Shown piece after piece: positions 11,901-22,144 of a DNA stretch of 64,000 nt. The notes beneath the pieces were generated by a model. That model had not been told where the DNA came from, searched no databases, and saw only the letters and a list, made by a program, of their open reading frames with translations. Source of the stretch: Anaeramoeba flamelloides (lineage: Eukaryota > Metamonada > Anaeramoebidae); NCBI GenBank assembly GCA_027625915.1, contig JANTQA010000047.1:10664001-10728000 (forward strand), written 5' to 3'. Position numbers and translations under genes: made by a program. Every line of letters begins with the position of its first letter. Positions within the stretch are counted from its first letter, which is position 1.

Positions 11901-13311
11901 CGCATTGGGCGTCATGCTATACGAATCAGTTTTTGGGCTCACCGCAGGGAAAAAGCGGCTCGGTAAATTTGTAGATTTTGAGATCGATCAAGATTTTGAA
12001 AATAAGGAACTTGCAGAATTGCTCATCAAAACTTTGAATAAGGACCCCAATAAAAGGCCCAACTGCACGGACTGCCTATTAATGCATTTTTTTACAAGCT
12101 CCAGCTTGAAGATGCTTAAGGATAAGGAACTAATCAAATCGGACGAAAAGATCAAGCTGGTGAAATCATTTTTGTCTCAGCTAATGCGCGGAAGGAAAAG
12201 CAACAAAATCCGAATCAGAAGATCCAAATTAATCAAGGAGCTGACGTATATCTTTCTTGATTTTAAAGATCCCGAATCATTACTTTTCAAATGCCAAACT
12301 ACCTTTATCGGCGAGGGTGCCATTGACGCTGGCGGCGTCTCAAACGAATTGTTTTCGCATTACATCAAGCTAATTTTTGATCCCAACTTGGGGCTGTTTT
12401 CGAAAACAGACAAAAAAAGCGTCTTTTATTTGCCCCAATATGAGCCCGAGAAAAACCATAACCTCTCGTTCCCATACGACAAGTATTATTGCTTTGGCAG
12501 GGTCATATTGAAATGCCTCATTGACCAACGGCCCCTAAATCTCCAGTTTCACCCCCTTTTCTATCACGTGCTACTCAACCAGGATTTAAACGAAATCAGC
12601 TCGACAAGCCTATATTTTTGGCTTGATCAAATAAGTATTTTGGACGACAAATTGGTCAAGTCCTATTCCCAAACCCTGCAAATGGACGACAGCTCCCAAT
12701 TATACATTTCCTATCAAGACTCGCAGGGCAAAACAGTGATGCTCAACAACGATAACAGAATTGAATATATCATCCAAAATTGTAAGCAGAAATTGTACGA
12801 TTCCAGAAAGCAGGAATTCAAGGCCATACAAGACGGATTCAAAATTGAAATCGATAAGCTAACAATACAGCAAAATAACAAACAGGACATACAAAGCATG
12901 GTCGACTTAAAAAACTACCTTGAAAAGTTGACACCCACAGAACTGTCAATCGTAATTTGCGGTTCACTGAAAATCGATTCAGAAGAGGTCTTAAAGCAAA
13001 CAGACTTTTCAGGCTGGAGATCAAGCGATAAAACACCAGACTACTTTATTCAATTTCTCAAGGAAAATAATAATACGCAAAGCGTGCTCAGACGCTTCCT
13101 AAGGTTGGTCACGGGATTGTCTTCAATACCATTCGATGGTTTTGAAAAAAGAATCACTATCAGAAAGCATTTCGCAGACATACTCAATTTCCAAACGTGT
13201 TATAACGTAATCGTTGCACCGGAATTCGATAGCTATGAATCTTTTTTAGTCGCAATACAAAATTCTATTTCTTCGATGGATAATTCAGTCATGAGAGAAA
13301 CCTATTATTAA
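8958..13311 (+). CDS. Ankyrin, coiled-coil, pseudokinase and HECT E3 ubiquitin ligase (two exons)
   Basis: Two exons, 8958-9152 and 9292-13311, encode about 1404 residues. The first ATG (8958) starts an ankyrin unit (DGVTPLVRSIINYDH, then LISNGANIE). Splicing in phase 0 supplies NKTPLELAENQNDE, which completes the next ankyrin repeat. A Lys/Glu/Gly low-complexity tract follows (nt 9600-9770), then a long charged coiled coil to about residue 690. Residues about 706-1004 are protein-kinase-like, with YYEGGDLIQWI, SYLHNHDLLH, YYAPEII and SDIYALGVMLYE. The HRD/K catalytic loop reads HANLNPNN (N815 replaces the catalytic Asp), and the DFG position reads VGIQ, so catalysis is unlikely. Residues about 1031-1404 form a complete HECT domain: FIGEGAIDAGGVSNELF in the N-lobe and QTCYNVIVAP with the thioester Cys at 1368, 36 residues from the end. 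It should be an active E3 whose pseudokinase and ankyrins recruit or regulate. An acidic Asp run (nt 11734-11760) interrupts the kinase lobe. Confidence 0.92.
9153..9291 (+). other. Intron of the ankyrin-pseudokinase-HECT gene
   Basis: This 139-base spliceosomal-type intron begins GTATGA and ends TTACCTAG. Without splicing, the first exon runs into TGA three bases inside the intron. Removing it joins two halves of an ankyrin repeat in phase 0. The interior is an A/G-rich tract with a T-rich 3' half. No branch-point consensus can be assigned. Confidence 0.88.
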
Positions 13312-13401
13312 TGTTTTTCATTTATTTTTATTTTTTTTTTGGTTTTTTTTTTTTTCTTTTTTGTTTTTTTTTATCAAACAAAGAAAAGAAAAACTCATTC
13401 A

Positions 13402-13403
<2 letters not shown>

Positions 13404-13436
<33 letters not shown>
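13404..13436. repeat. (TTGA)n microsatellite
   Basis: Eight tandem TTGA units lie about 90 bases downstream of the pseudokinase-HECT stop codon, probably in the 3' untranslated region. A simple-sequence repeat with no known role. Confidence 0.9.
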
Positions 13437-13437
<1 letters not shown>

Positions 13438-14567
13438 TTGAGGGAAAAAAAATAACTTCCTATTTCTCTCAAATGGAGAAATAAACCAAAAAGAAAAAAA
13501 TTATTTAGAACCAAAAAAAGAAAAAGAAAAATTTTCAAATTCCAAGTTTTTAAACACAAAAAAAAGGCATGCAAAAGCTTGTGACCCATTGGAAAATAAT
13601 CATTTTTTTTTAGTTTTTCGATTTTTTTTCATTTAAGAATATAAATAATTGGTTTTTTATTTTTTTATTTTTTAATAACCACTACTTTGGCGAAAAATAT
13701 TTTAAAAGTAAATTACAGTGTAAGACAACTGTTCTAGTAAGATTTAACCTGAATTTGAATCAAACTCACCATTTGGACAACTTTATATTTTCTATCATCT
13801 TGTTTTTATATAATATTTTTTTCACCTCCAACTTTAATTCGTGTACGATGAAAATAAAAAATGAGTAACTCAAAAATAAAAAATAATTAAAGTTAAAAAA
13901 AGTAAAAAGAAGAAAAGAAAAACTGATTCTTATTATTATCATAATTAGTGAGATTTTTTTTTTTGGAATTTTGTAAAATAATTACGAAATTAATATTTTA
14001 CTTTGTTTTTGATACATGTATATATTTGATTTGTAGATCTTGAAAGTTCTTTTTCAATTCCTGATAAAGTTTGAAAATTTTCGATAAATATTCAAATCAC
14101 GATAAAGTTGAAATGGCAAAAATATAATATCACGAAACTGATAGAAATACCAATTATTGTTTGTAAAAAAAACATTAGATTATATATAATCACAAAAATT
14201 GTCTAAATATTATTATAAATATTTTAATATCCTGATAAAAAGATAATAGTGATTTAATAGTTAATATAATTTTGATTAATTCAGTTATATTTTTTTAAAA
14301 AAGAATTATCATTAATTTGAGAAAAAAATTGATCTTGAAAAAAAAAAAAATAATCTTCTAAAAAAACAGGAAAGAAGATACTTGATTCAATCAAGAATCA
14401 GTTCAAGTTGTTTTATCGCATTACGTTTTTAATTTAGTTGGTAGACCAATCAATCCTTTCAAACAAAAATAATAATTAAGTAAATATCACTTTTGAGACA
14501 CAAACTTTGAAAAAACTTTAAAGGTATAAAATGAGATTCAAATTTGTGGATAAAAATTCTGATTGTA

Positions 14568-15264
14568 ACTCTGTTACTGTAAAAGGGCCCAAATATTTTT
14601 TTCAAATATCAATTATTTTATATAATTGACCTTTGAAGAAAAAATAAGAAATAAGTAGAATAATACACATCAAAGAATTGTTGATATCTGTCTGAAAGAA
14701 AATTAATAAATCAATGGATTTTCTTAAAAATTGAAAAACTCAAATTCTGATGGCCCTATTGAGAAAAACAACAATGTTCGTTTTGACCTTCTACTAGTAT
14801 TTGAATAATAAATATCAAACAATTTTCACTTCATTTTCCATACTTTTCTTTTAGAAATCATGTTTTCAAACGAAGTGTATTGGTTTTTGTGGTCTCTATT
14901 TGAAAAAGTAAATGAAACAGAAGATAAAATTTTTCACATTTATTAATTAAATATCAAGATCAAAGATTGAATAAAATTGTAAGAGAAATCAATATCATTT
15001 CTCAACAATCATTTCCATAATTTCAATAAACTTATAATAACACTCTTTTACCAAGTAACTATATTGGTATTGCAACAAAAAAAATGCAACTGAATTAGTT
15101 ATAAAAAAAAATTAAAAAAAAAAAGCTAATGTGAAAAAAGGTGAAAAAATGATTTCAATTTTGAAAATTTCCTAATAAATTTTTTCTTCTAATATCCTAT
15201 GCAAACACTTTAAACACGTGTATTTCACCCATTACAACAGGGCCTCTTTGACTGCAAAATAGTT
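14568..15264 (-). mobile_element. MITE-like DNA element, copy 1 (CAGTCAAAG termini)
   Basis: This 697-bp element is flanked by TA on both sides. Its right end (15238-15264) is the reverse complement of AACTATTTTGCAGTCAAAG followed by AGGCCCTG. The left end begins AACTCTGTTACTGTAAAAG then GGCCC. The interior matches the inverted copy at 55936-56640 along most of its length. TA flanks and CAG-type ends point to a Tc1/mariner-related nonautonomous element. No transposase is seen. Confidence 0.7.
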
Positions 15265-15579
15265 TATAAAATAATTTTTGTAAAAAAAAAATCTCAAAAA
15301 AGTACCTTAATTTGAAATAATTTTTTATATTAAATTTTATTCAGGGTTGGTGTATAAAAATAATATGTGATTTAACTAAAGATAAATCAGGGATAATAAG
15401 TCTATTGTTGGATTATAAATAGTGTATATATGAAAACATTTAATTAAATAATAGATACATCCTACAGAGGAAAATTATCAAATTTCAAAATTGGTCAAAT
15501 TTCAAAATTGGACAAATTCTCAATGATTTTAAAAATAGTTAATTCCATTGAAAAATATTGACTAAGGTTTTTAAAAACC

Positions 15580-15655
15580 ATTTTACTGGTGGTTTAAGGT
15601 ATTCTAAGGTGGTTTAAGGTATTTTATGGTATGTTAGAGTAGGTTTGGGTGGTAT
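15580..15655 (+). repeat. Short imperfect tandem array (GGTGGTTTAAGGTATT)
   Basis: Two near-identical units of about 20 bases, GGTGGTTTAAGGTATTCTAA and GGTGGTTTAAGGTATTTTAT, are followed by G/T-rich decayed copies. This is locally unusual for its G content on one strand. Confidence 0.6.
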
Positions 15656-16639
15656 ACTAGGATTTTGAAAGAAAAAAAATTAAAAGACCAATTAGACTTT
15701 TGTAACTTGTCTTAAGGAAATATTTTCACTTAAATTTTTGGGGTCAGAATTGATTTTGGAACAAATTTTCAAAAATATTATGTATTGATGATTCCAAAAT
15801 TTTGGATTTTCTACGATTTAAGTAATCAAATACTACCAATCGCATAATAATATTTTTGATTTTTCCTCCTATAATTATAAAAAACCTTAAAAAACCTTCG
15901 ACTTGAGGAGTATAATCAAGAAACTCTTCAAAAATACAAAAAATTTACAATTGACCAATTTTGAAATTTTATAATATACCCCAAAAAAAGAATTATTTGA
16001 AATTTTTTTTTGAAAAAGAATCAAAATGTGAACTCTGGAAATGTTTAAATTAAACCAAGAATTTACAAAAAAATATCAGGATCAGTTAACACTTTTCTGA
16101 AATGACAAAGATTCTGATAATTAAAAAATATATCATCTGGTCTCTTTATTAAATAGAACTAGCTTTGATGCTTTTGGAAAATACTTGAGTGAAACAAATA
16201 GGTTAATGTAATTTTCAAAATTTGAAACTTTTATTATTTTTGGTTTCAAATAAATCCCTTAAAATAAACATAAGAATCAATATATTAGCCCATGATTAAT
16301 TAATACAAGATTTATTTACAATAAGTTTTAATACAGAAATATAAATTTAAACTCATTTTTTCAAGATAAAAAGAAATATTATAAGATTTTAAATATCAAT
16401 TTATTGTTTTCATATCTTTTTAAATAATAAAGAAATATCATTTTAAATATTTCATTGTTAACAATTATTTTACATTAATTAATAAATTTTAAAGGGGGAA
16501 GAGATAAAAATTGCCCTAAATTTGAATTGCTGATAAAATCAAATTGATAAACATTAAAATTTTATCTCAAAGTTTAATAAGGTAATCCCAATAAAATCTT
16601 TAGAAACCTTATTTCTAATTGATTTATAAAAAATCTATG

Positions 16640-16830
16640 TGTTTTTTCGGCTTCTAGTATTTGCATAATAAATGTGAAAAAATTTTCAATTCATTTTTCA
16701 TTTCTCTTTTTCAAATAGAACCACAAATTACAACATACTTGCTGAAAACTCTTGATTTTTAAAAGAAAAATAAGTACAATGAAAAAAAGTGAAAATGTTT
16801 TCCCATTTATTTTGTAAAATACCAGTCTCT
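16640..16830 (+). repeat. Isolated internal module of the CAGTCAAAG element family
   Basis: The stretch with CATAATAAATGTGAAAAA, the C/T-rich block ending TTTTTCAAATAGA, and ACCACAAAT matches the interior of the element at 55936-56640 (around 56250-56330), but no element ends are visible here. A related stretch occurs at 23740-23930. These are fragments or solo modules of the family. Confidence 0.5.
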
Positions 16831-17500
16831 CAAAGCACAATTAGCAAGCCAAATTAAATTTCGAAAAATATCATTTCAAATTGGTTTTGTCAAGATCTTT
16901 GACTAAAAAAAAAAAATATAAATTTTTAACTGATGAGTCGAAATCCCAAAACTACATACACCAAACAATAATGTTTTTTTAATATACTGTTATTTTGCAA
17001 TTCATAAATGAAAAATTTTATTTCAATTTCCCAATACTATTCTAATTATTTGTTGAAAAAACCAAAATAAGTTGATTTGGAGAGACAATTAGTGATAAAT
17101 TCAAAAAAATTTAAAAACCCTTTTTAGTCCAATTTCCATTTTCACAATTTGTAAGCTCGTCTTTGAATATAACTCATTTCAAAAAATATTTCAAAAAATC
17201 AGCTAATTTCATGTTATGGGAATGCCCAGCCTAACTACTTTTGTTTTAAAATCAAAGACACTTTGTCGAATTCTTTAATTTTGGGTGTGTTCTTTGAAAC
17301 GGAATTATTTGAAAGCCCAGTATAGAAAATGGTGATTGAACGAAAAAGTTATCTTGCAATTTTTTTGTATTTCTGGGTAACTGTAATAAATAAATTTCAA
17401 AAAGACATAAATTTTATTATTATTAATTGAAATAATAATAAATATTATTAAGTGAATAAAGTGTTGAAGAAGTAAGACTCAAAATGGATGTTTTGTGTTG

Positions 17501-18355
17501 TTATCTCCACTTGTGCCCACTGAAAGAGCTGTGGCCACATATTTTCGCTTGACAAATTCCCATCGTAAAGACAATGAGAGAGGATAAACTAATAACAAAG
17601 CCAAACACGGACAATAAAGCACGCTCCACAACACCCTCCCCAAAGTCGTATGACCACGCACTTATAAACAGAATTAGCCCAAGAATAAGGAACACGCTTG
17701 ACCAAAAGATACATGTATACCCCTCATTAGCGTTACTAATAGTTCGATCAACGGCATTGTACAGCTCAACATTACCCCCTTCTTCAATTCCACATTCCTT
17801 AATTGTTCCCGTTTTGAACAATAAATTTTTATGCAAAACAAAGAAATCTCGTGTTAAAATTTCTGGGTGAAGTTTTAAAAATTCTTCTTCAATCCTTGTG
17901 ATATCATCGCTGTCTTGAATCTTTTTTTGTTTGAAATATTTGGGAAAAAGAAAGAGAAGAATCAATAAACAGAGAATTTAGAATGTTTTTTCTTTTCATT
18001 TCTTTTTGTGTTTCGTTTGTTTGTTTAGTTTGTTTTGTTTAAAAAAAAAAAAAAAAAAAAAAAAGGAAAGGAGAAACAAAGAACAAAAAATAGACTCTTT
18101 TTTTGCTTAAATCAAATCAAAACAAAACAAAACAAAAAAAGAAAAGTAATTTTATTTTACCCTAATGTTGCCTTTAATTTCAATTGTTTTTTGTTTCTTT
18201 TTTGGGTTAATTGTGACGCACCTTACATGCAGCGTAAAAGTGTTTGGCTGTGCCACTATTCCTGATCGTTGTTTTTTTTCAGGTTTTAAAGGATTCAACT
18301 CAAGTTTGGGTTTTTTAATTTCATCTAAATCAATACTACTTTCTTCACTTGTCAT
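17501..18355 (-). CDS. Ubiquitin-like domain protein with two C-terminal membrane segments (two exons)
   Basis: Exons on the minus strand at 18355-18161 and 17920-17501 encode about 204 residues. Splicing in phase 0 joins KTIEIKGNIR to IQDSDDITRIEEEF and yields one ubiquitin-like beta-grasp domain (about residues 39-120): a FTLHVRCVTI strand, an EEEFLKLHPE helix, VLHKNLLF, then CGIEEGGNVELY, the counterpart of the ubiquitin end that pairs back on strand one. There is no Gly-Gly tail, so it is a built-in domain rather than a conjugated modifier. Two hydrophobic helices follow (about residues 135-154 and 166-187), separated by a short polar loop, with a short tail ending GHKWR. This order resembles TMUB/HERP-type proteins of ER-associated degradation, but family membership is inferred from architecture only. 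The N-terminal 38 residues are acidic, Lys-rich and probably disordered. Confidence 0.82.
17921..18160 (-). other. Intron of the ubiquitin-like membrane protein gene
   Basis: A 240-base intron on the minus strand begins GTAAAA (after AGG) and ends in AAAAAAAG, preceded by a C/T-rich stretch. It interrupts the ubiquitin-like domain. Unspliced, exon 1 meets TAA two codons after the donor. The acceptor is the only AG in the stretch that fits phase 0, though its A-run is untidy. Confidence 0.75.
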
Positions 18356-20039
18356 TCTAATTGTTGTTTATTTTTGAAACAAAAATGAAATTTGAAAAAG
18401 TCAATGCAAAAAAATGATTTCAAAAAATAATTTCTTCCCTGCTCAAAATCTTCAGACTTTGATTAAAATTGGAACCTAACAACATGTTCAAACAATCAAA
18501 AAATCTTTCAAAAATACCAATACATTTTACGAGGCCAAGTTTTGTAAAAATCGTATTTTTACTAGTTTCTTAAATAATATTCCACCATTGTGAAAAAAAG
18601 GCGAAACACGGTTTTTAATTGGGATATTTAGAGAACCTGAAAATTCAAAGTAAGATCTAATTAATAAAAGAAAATAGAAAGGACTAAAGAGAAAAAGGAG
18701 GGTTGTTCACAATAACAGTTGCCCTAATACTATCTTTTGAATGGGTTTTTCTTTGATCTATCAATTATTGAAAATTTGTTTGAAAAAATTGAATATTTTT
18801 GGGATCTCCAAAACCACATCAACAATTTTGATAAAGAAGTAGATTTAAATTGTATTTGTTGGTTTGATTGAAAATAATATAATGGATTATTATTTGAAGT
18901 TGATTGGTTTGATCTTTTTATTGATTTTACTTTTCATTTTGAGGTTCTATTAATGTTCAAGTTCCCATGAAAAACCGTATTTAACTTTATTTCCAAAATG
19001 GTCATGACGAAATAGTTTTTTGTTTTAAAATACTTTTCCAGGTAAGACGTTAAGTAGTGTTATAAAAAACATTTGATATAAAATTTATACAATCAAAAGT
19101 TTTGCTAAACACCTTATCCAAAGAGAGTTATCAAAATTCTTCTTGCTTTGGACTGACCATGATTTAAATTCATTTAAATAGAATTATTACAATATTCCTT
19201 CCTTCTTCATTGGATTTAGTACACCCCAAGGTTTATCTTAATCTGAAACACTAATTTACTGATTGAAGGTAATTATGACATATTTCCCCAATTTTGATTT
19301 TCAAAGTAGATCTGAAATTGGATGATAAAAATTATTTATTTAATTAAAAATTTGAATATTTTAATAAACGCTAGATATAATATGCCCCTGTTTATATATT
19401 TACTAATCAAATAAAAAAAAAAAAATGGAAATCAAAATAATGAAAAAAATAATCAAGAAAAAATAAAATAAAAATCTTTCTTTTATTGATTATGTCTGGA
19501 AAATATTTGATTCATTACATTTTCTTTCCCAACTTTTATTTTTAAATCTGAACTCAATAATTTTTTTCTTCAAAGAGTCGAAAAATAAAATATTGTTCAA
19601 TCTAAAAAGAAATTGGCAAAAAGGATTTTAATTCCAATTTTTTTTTTAATTCTGCCAATTTAGATTTATATAAAGAAAATAGAATATTTTTTCAACTTTT
19701 CTTCAAAAAAAGAGATATACTGAAGGTATTAGTTTGGTTTCCAAACCATTCTTTTTTCAATTAGTTTGCAAAATCGATTATAATTGGGAATCTTCCTTTA
19801 ATTACCTAATAAATTACAAAAATCATTAAATAATTTTTAAATGCAAATCCAAAATTATTTTTTCAAGTATAATGAAATTGGATAATAAAATTAAAATCTA
19901 TTTATTACTGCCAAACTAGACCCACTTTTAATTCTATTATCTCAAATTAATTTTTGTTTCAAAAGTTAGGCCCATATTGCCAATTTTTGATAATATTAAA
20001 AATCCAAACATATTTCTAATCTATTTCAAAAAAAAATTC

Positions 20040-21320
20040 ATTACTTTGAAAGAAGAAAGAAATCTTATTATTGTAAGTGAAGTGTCTAAAAATATCCTTT
20101 AAAAATAATACTACAAAGTTTTGAAATAACTTGTTTTAAAAAAACTACTAAATTAACCAATAATAATAATTATTATTATTTGAAACTTGAAGAAAATATA
20201 ATTTCTTTATTCAACTCTTATTTTAATTCAAATTTCCTTTTTATTTAACAAAAAAAAAAAACCCAGATAGAGAAAGAATTCAATGATAAAGTTAAAGATA
20301 TTTATAAAGTATTTTTTCACACAAGTAAAATTCAACTTAAAATACAAAAAAAAATACTTTTTAATTTGATAATTTCCAAATCAATAATTAATAATGTAGT
20401 CATAAGTATTCCAATGAATTTACAATAACCCGAAGAATATATGTATGGATATGTTTTATTTTTATTTATCAACTTTTTGCAGATTTTCAAGCAAATATTT
20501 TTAATTCAAATTAATAATTCTAATAAAAAAAAATTAAATAGATATTCCCAAATAACGTATTGTAATAAAAATAGTTCCTTATTTATACTCCAAATATTTG
20601 AAAAAGAATATTAAATAATCTTTTAAATTTTAAGAAATTTAAGAAATTATTGAAAAAAATAAATAATCAATTTTTTTCTAGTACTTAAGGTTTACAATCC
20701 CTGAAACTGGAAAAAAGATTATCTTGTATTGGGTGTGTCAACTTGTTATTTTGGTTCTTAGCTGATCGATCCACAACTAAGTTTGGATCGTATAGGTGGT
20801 TGAAAAAGGCTATTTTTGTGATTTTATTTTTTTTTTTTCCGAAATCCGAATTGATGAGTCTAAGATTAATTAATTGGAAGATATTTAATTAGTAATTGAG
20901 TTTTTTGTTTATAATGTTGAAATTTTTATTTACGCTTTGTATTATTTGATGCTTGTAAAAAAAAATTTTTTTATTTACTCCTAATTCTGTAAAAGGAAAA
21001 TTATAATTTCAATTGACAACCCAAAAATTAACACTTTCAATTCGATACCTTCCAATCAATTAATCTTAGACTCATCAATTCGGATTTCGGAAAAAAAAAA
21101 AATAAAATCACAAAAATAGCCTTTTTCAACCACCTATACGATCCAAACTTAGTTGTGGATCGATCAGCTAAGAACCAAAATAACAAGTTGACACACCCAA
21201 TACAAGATAATCTTTTTTCCAGTTTCAGGGATTGTAAACCTTAAAGAATTCAATATTTGATTTTATTTTTCTTGTATTTTTAAAATAAGATTAAATTTTC
21301 AGGGTTATTTATTCAGAACT
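20040..21320 (+). repeat. Dispersed repeat, copy carrying the foldback insertion
   Basis: Same order of homologous blocks as at 4.69-6.0 kb: around 20057 (GAAATCTTATTATTGTAAGT), 20570 (TAGTTCCTTATTTATACT) and, after the foldback insertion, 21265-21300 (GTATTTTTAAAATAAGATTA). The similarity resumes exactly at the right TTAA of the inserted element. Confidence 0.6.
20689..21240. mobile_element. 552-bp foldback (long-TIR MITE) element with TTAA target duplication
   Basis: The left arm 20689-20880 is the near-exact reverse complement of the right arm 21049-21240. About 192 bp are paired, with one mismatch visible near the inner end and even the 12-base T/A run matched. The ends are GGTTTACAATCCC and its complement. 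TTAA flanks both sides (20685-20688, 21241-21244). The 168-bp centre has no coding content. The diverged duplicate at about 5.9 kb lacks the element and has TTCAAGGATTC at the matching spot, which supports TTAA as the target duplication. TTAA targeting is typical of piggyBac-type transposases, but no transposase lies in the window and the termini do not match a family I can name. Near-identical arms suggest recent insertion or arm correction. Confidence 0.88.
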
Positions 21321-21415
21321 AACTTTCAAAAATTACCAAATTATTTTTAAATCAAGTTTTTATTACGAATCTAAACTTGACAATCATCAGGTTATTATTA
21401 GTTATTTCAAGTAAA

Positions 21416-21949
21416 ATAAATCCCAAAAATTTGGACACAATTTAAACCGTTGAAAGAATAGCAATACTCCACTTTACATTCAATTTGGGATAATTTTGAT
21501 TTTATAAACTATTTCATTTTTTGTCTTTTTTGCTTTACTTTCATTTTCTTTTTTTCAATTACATAATCTGTTTCGTTAGATCTGTAAATTTTTTTTCGAT
21601 GGTTGATAGAAGGTTAGTGTTGGGTTTGTTAAATTGGAAAATCCACATACAATTTGTCGATGGTATCTTATCGTTTGATCGATCAACAATTTTTGGTGAA
21701 ATTTTAACAAATTTACCCATAATTTTTTGTTCCACTCGTTTCATTATTTTGGGTACTCAGATTTTTTTTTTATTTTTCATTTTCGAGTTTTTTCTTTTAT
21801 TTGGATGAAAATGATTACTTATAAAACATTAATACTATATAACTTAAATGTGGTTTTATATTACGTTTGGAAAAATATAATAAATTGAGTGTTTTTTTTT
21901 TGCATACTTTGGATTTTGGGTGTGTCCAAATTTTTGGAATGAGGTTTAT
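21416..21949 (-). mobile_element. Tc1/mariner-like remnant with HTH-like fragment
   Basis: Inverted ends: left TAAATCCCAAAAATTTGGAC (from 21417) and right the reverse complement of AAACCTCATTCC followed by AAAAATTTGGACACACCC. The ends resemble those of the degenerate mariner copy at 47.8-48.9 kb. A minus-strand open stretch of 61 residues (21559-21744) begins MKRVEQKIMGKFVKISPKIV, which looks like the helix-turn-helix start of a Tc1-type transposase, then loses similarity. The internally deleted element is about 0.53 kb. Confidence 0.5.
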
Positions 21950-22144
21950 ATTATTGAAACCACAATATTTATGAAATTTTTTTAAAATAAATCAAAATTT
22001 AATTTCAAAATTCCTTATTAAAATTAAACAAACAATGCAAAATTAATTGTAGTGATTTGAATAGATTCTTTAATCTAAAATTTTCGATTTTTTTAAATTC
22101 TAGAAAACCAAGATAGGGCACCCAAAAATAAAATTTTTTTTCCT

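Larger units (their letters stand above)
13312..17500. other. Gene-free intergenic DNA with a MITE-like element and tandem words
   Basis: It begins with T-rich DNA just after the HECT gene stop, possibly the 3' end-formation region, then a TTGA microsatellite. It contains a 0.7 kb CAGTCAAAG-ended element (14568-15264), a short tandem GGTGGTTTAAGGTATT array near 15580-15650, a 16-base duplication near 15478-15510, and an isolated internal module of the 0.7 kb family at 16640-16830. No coding exon is recognised. Confidence 0.55.
18356..22144. other. Gene-free intergenic DNA with repeats and DNA transposon remnants
   Basis: No host coding segment is recognised. The region contains the second copy of the 4.7-6.0 kb dispersed repeat (20.04-21.3 kb), interrupted by a 552-bp foldback element, and directly after it a 0.53 kb Tc1/mariner-like remnant (21416-21949). 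The part from 18.4 to 20.0 kb is plain A/T-rich DNA. Confidence 0.55.
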
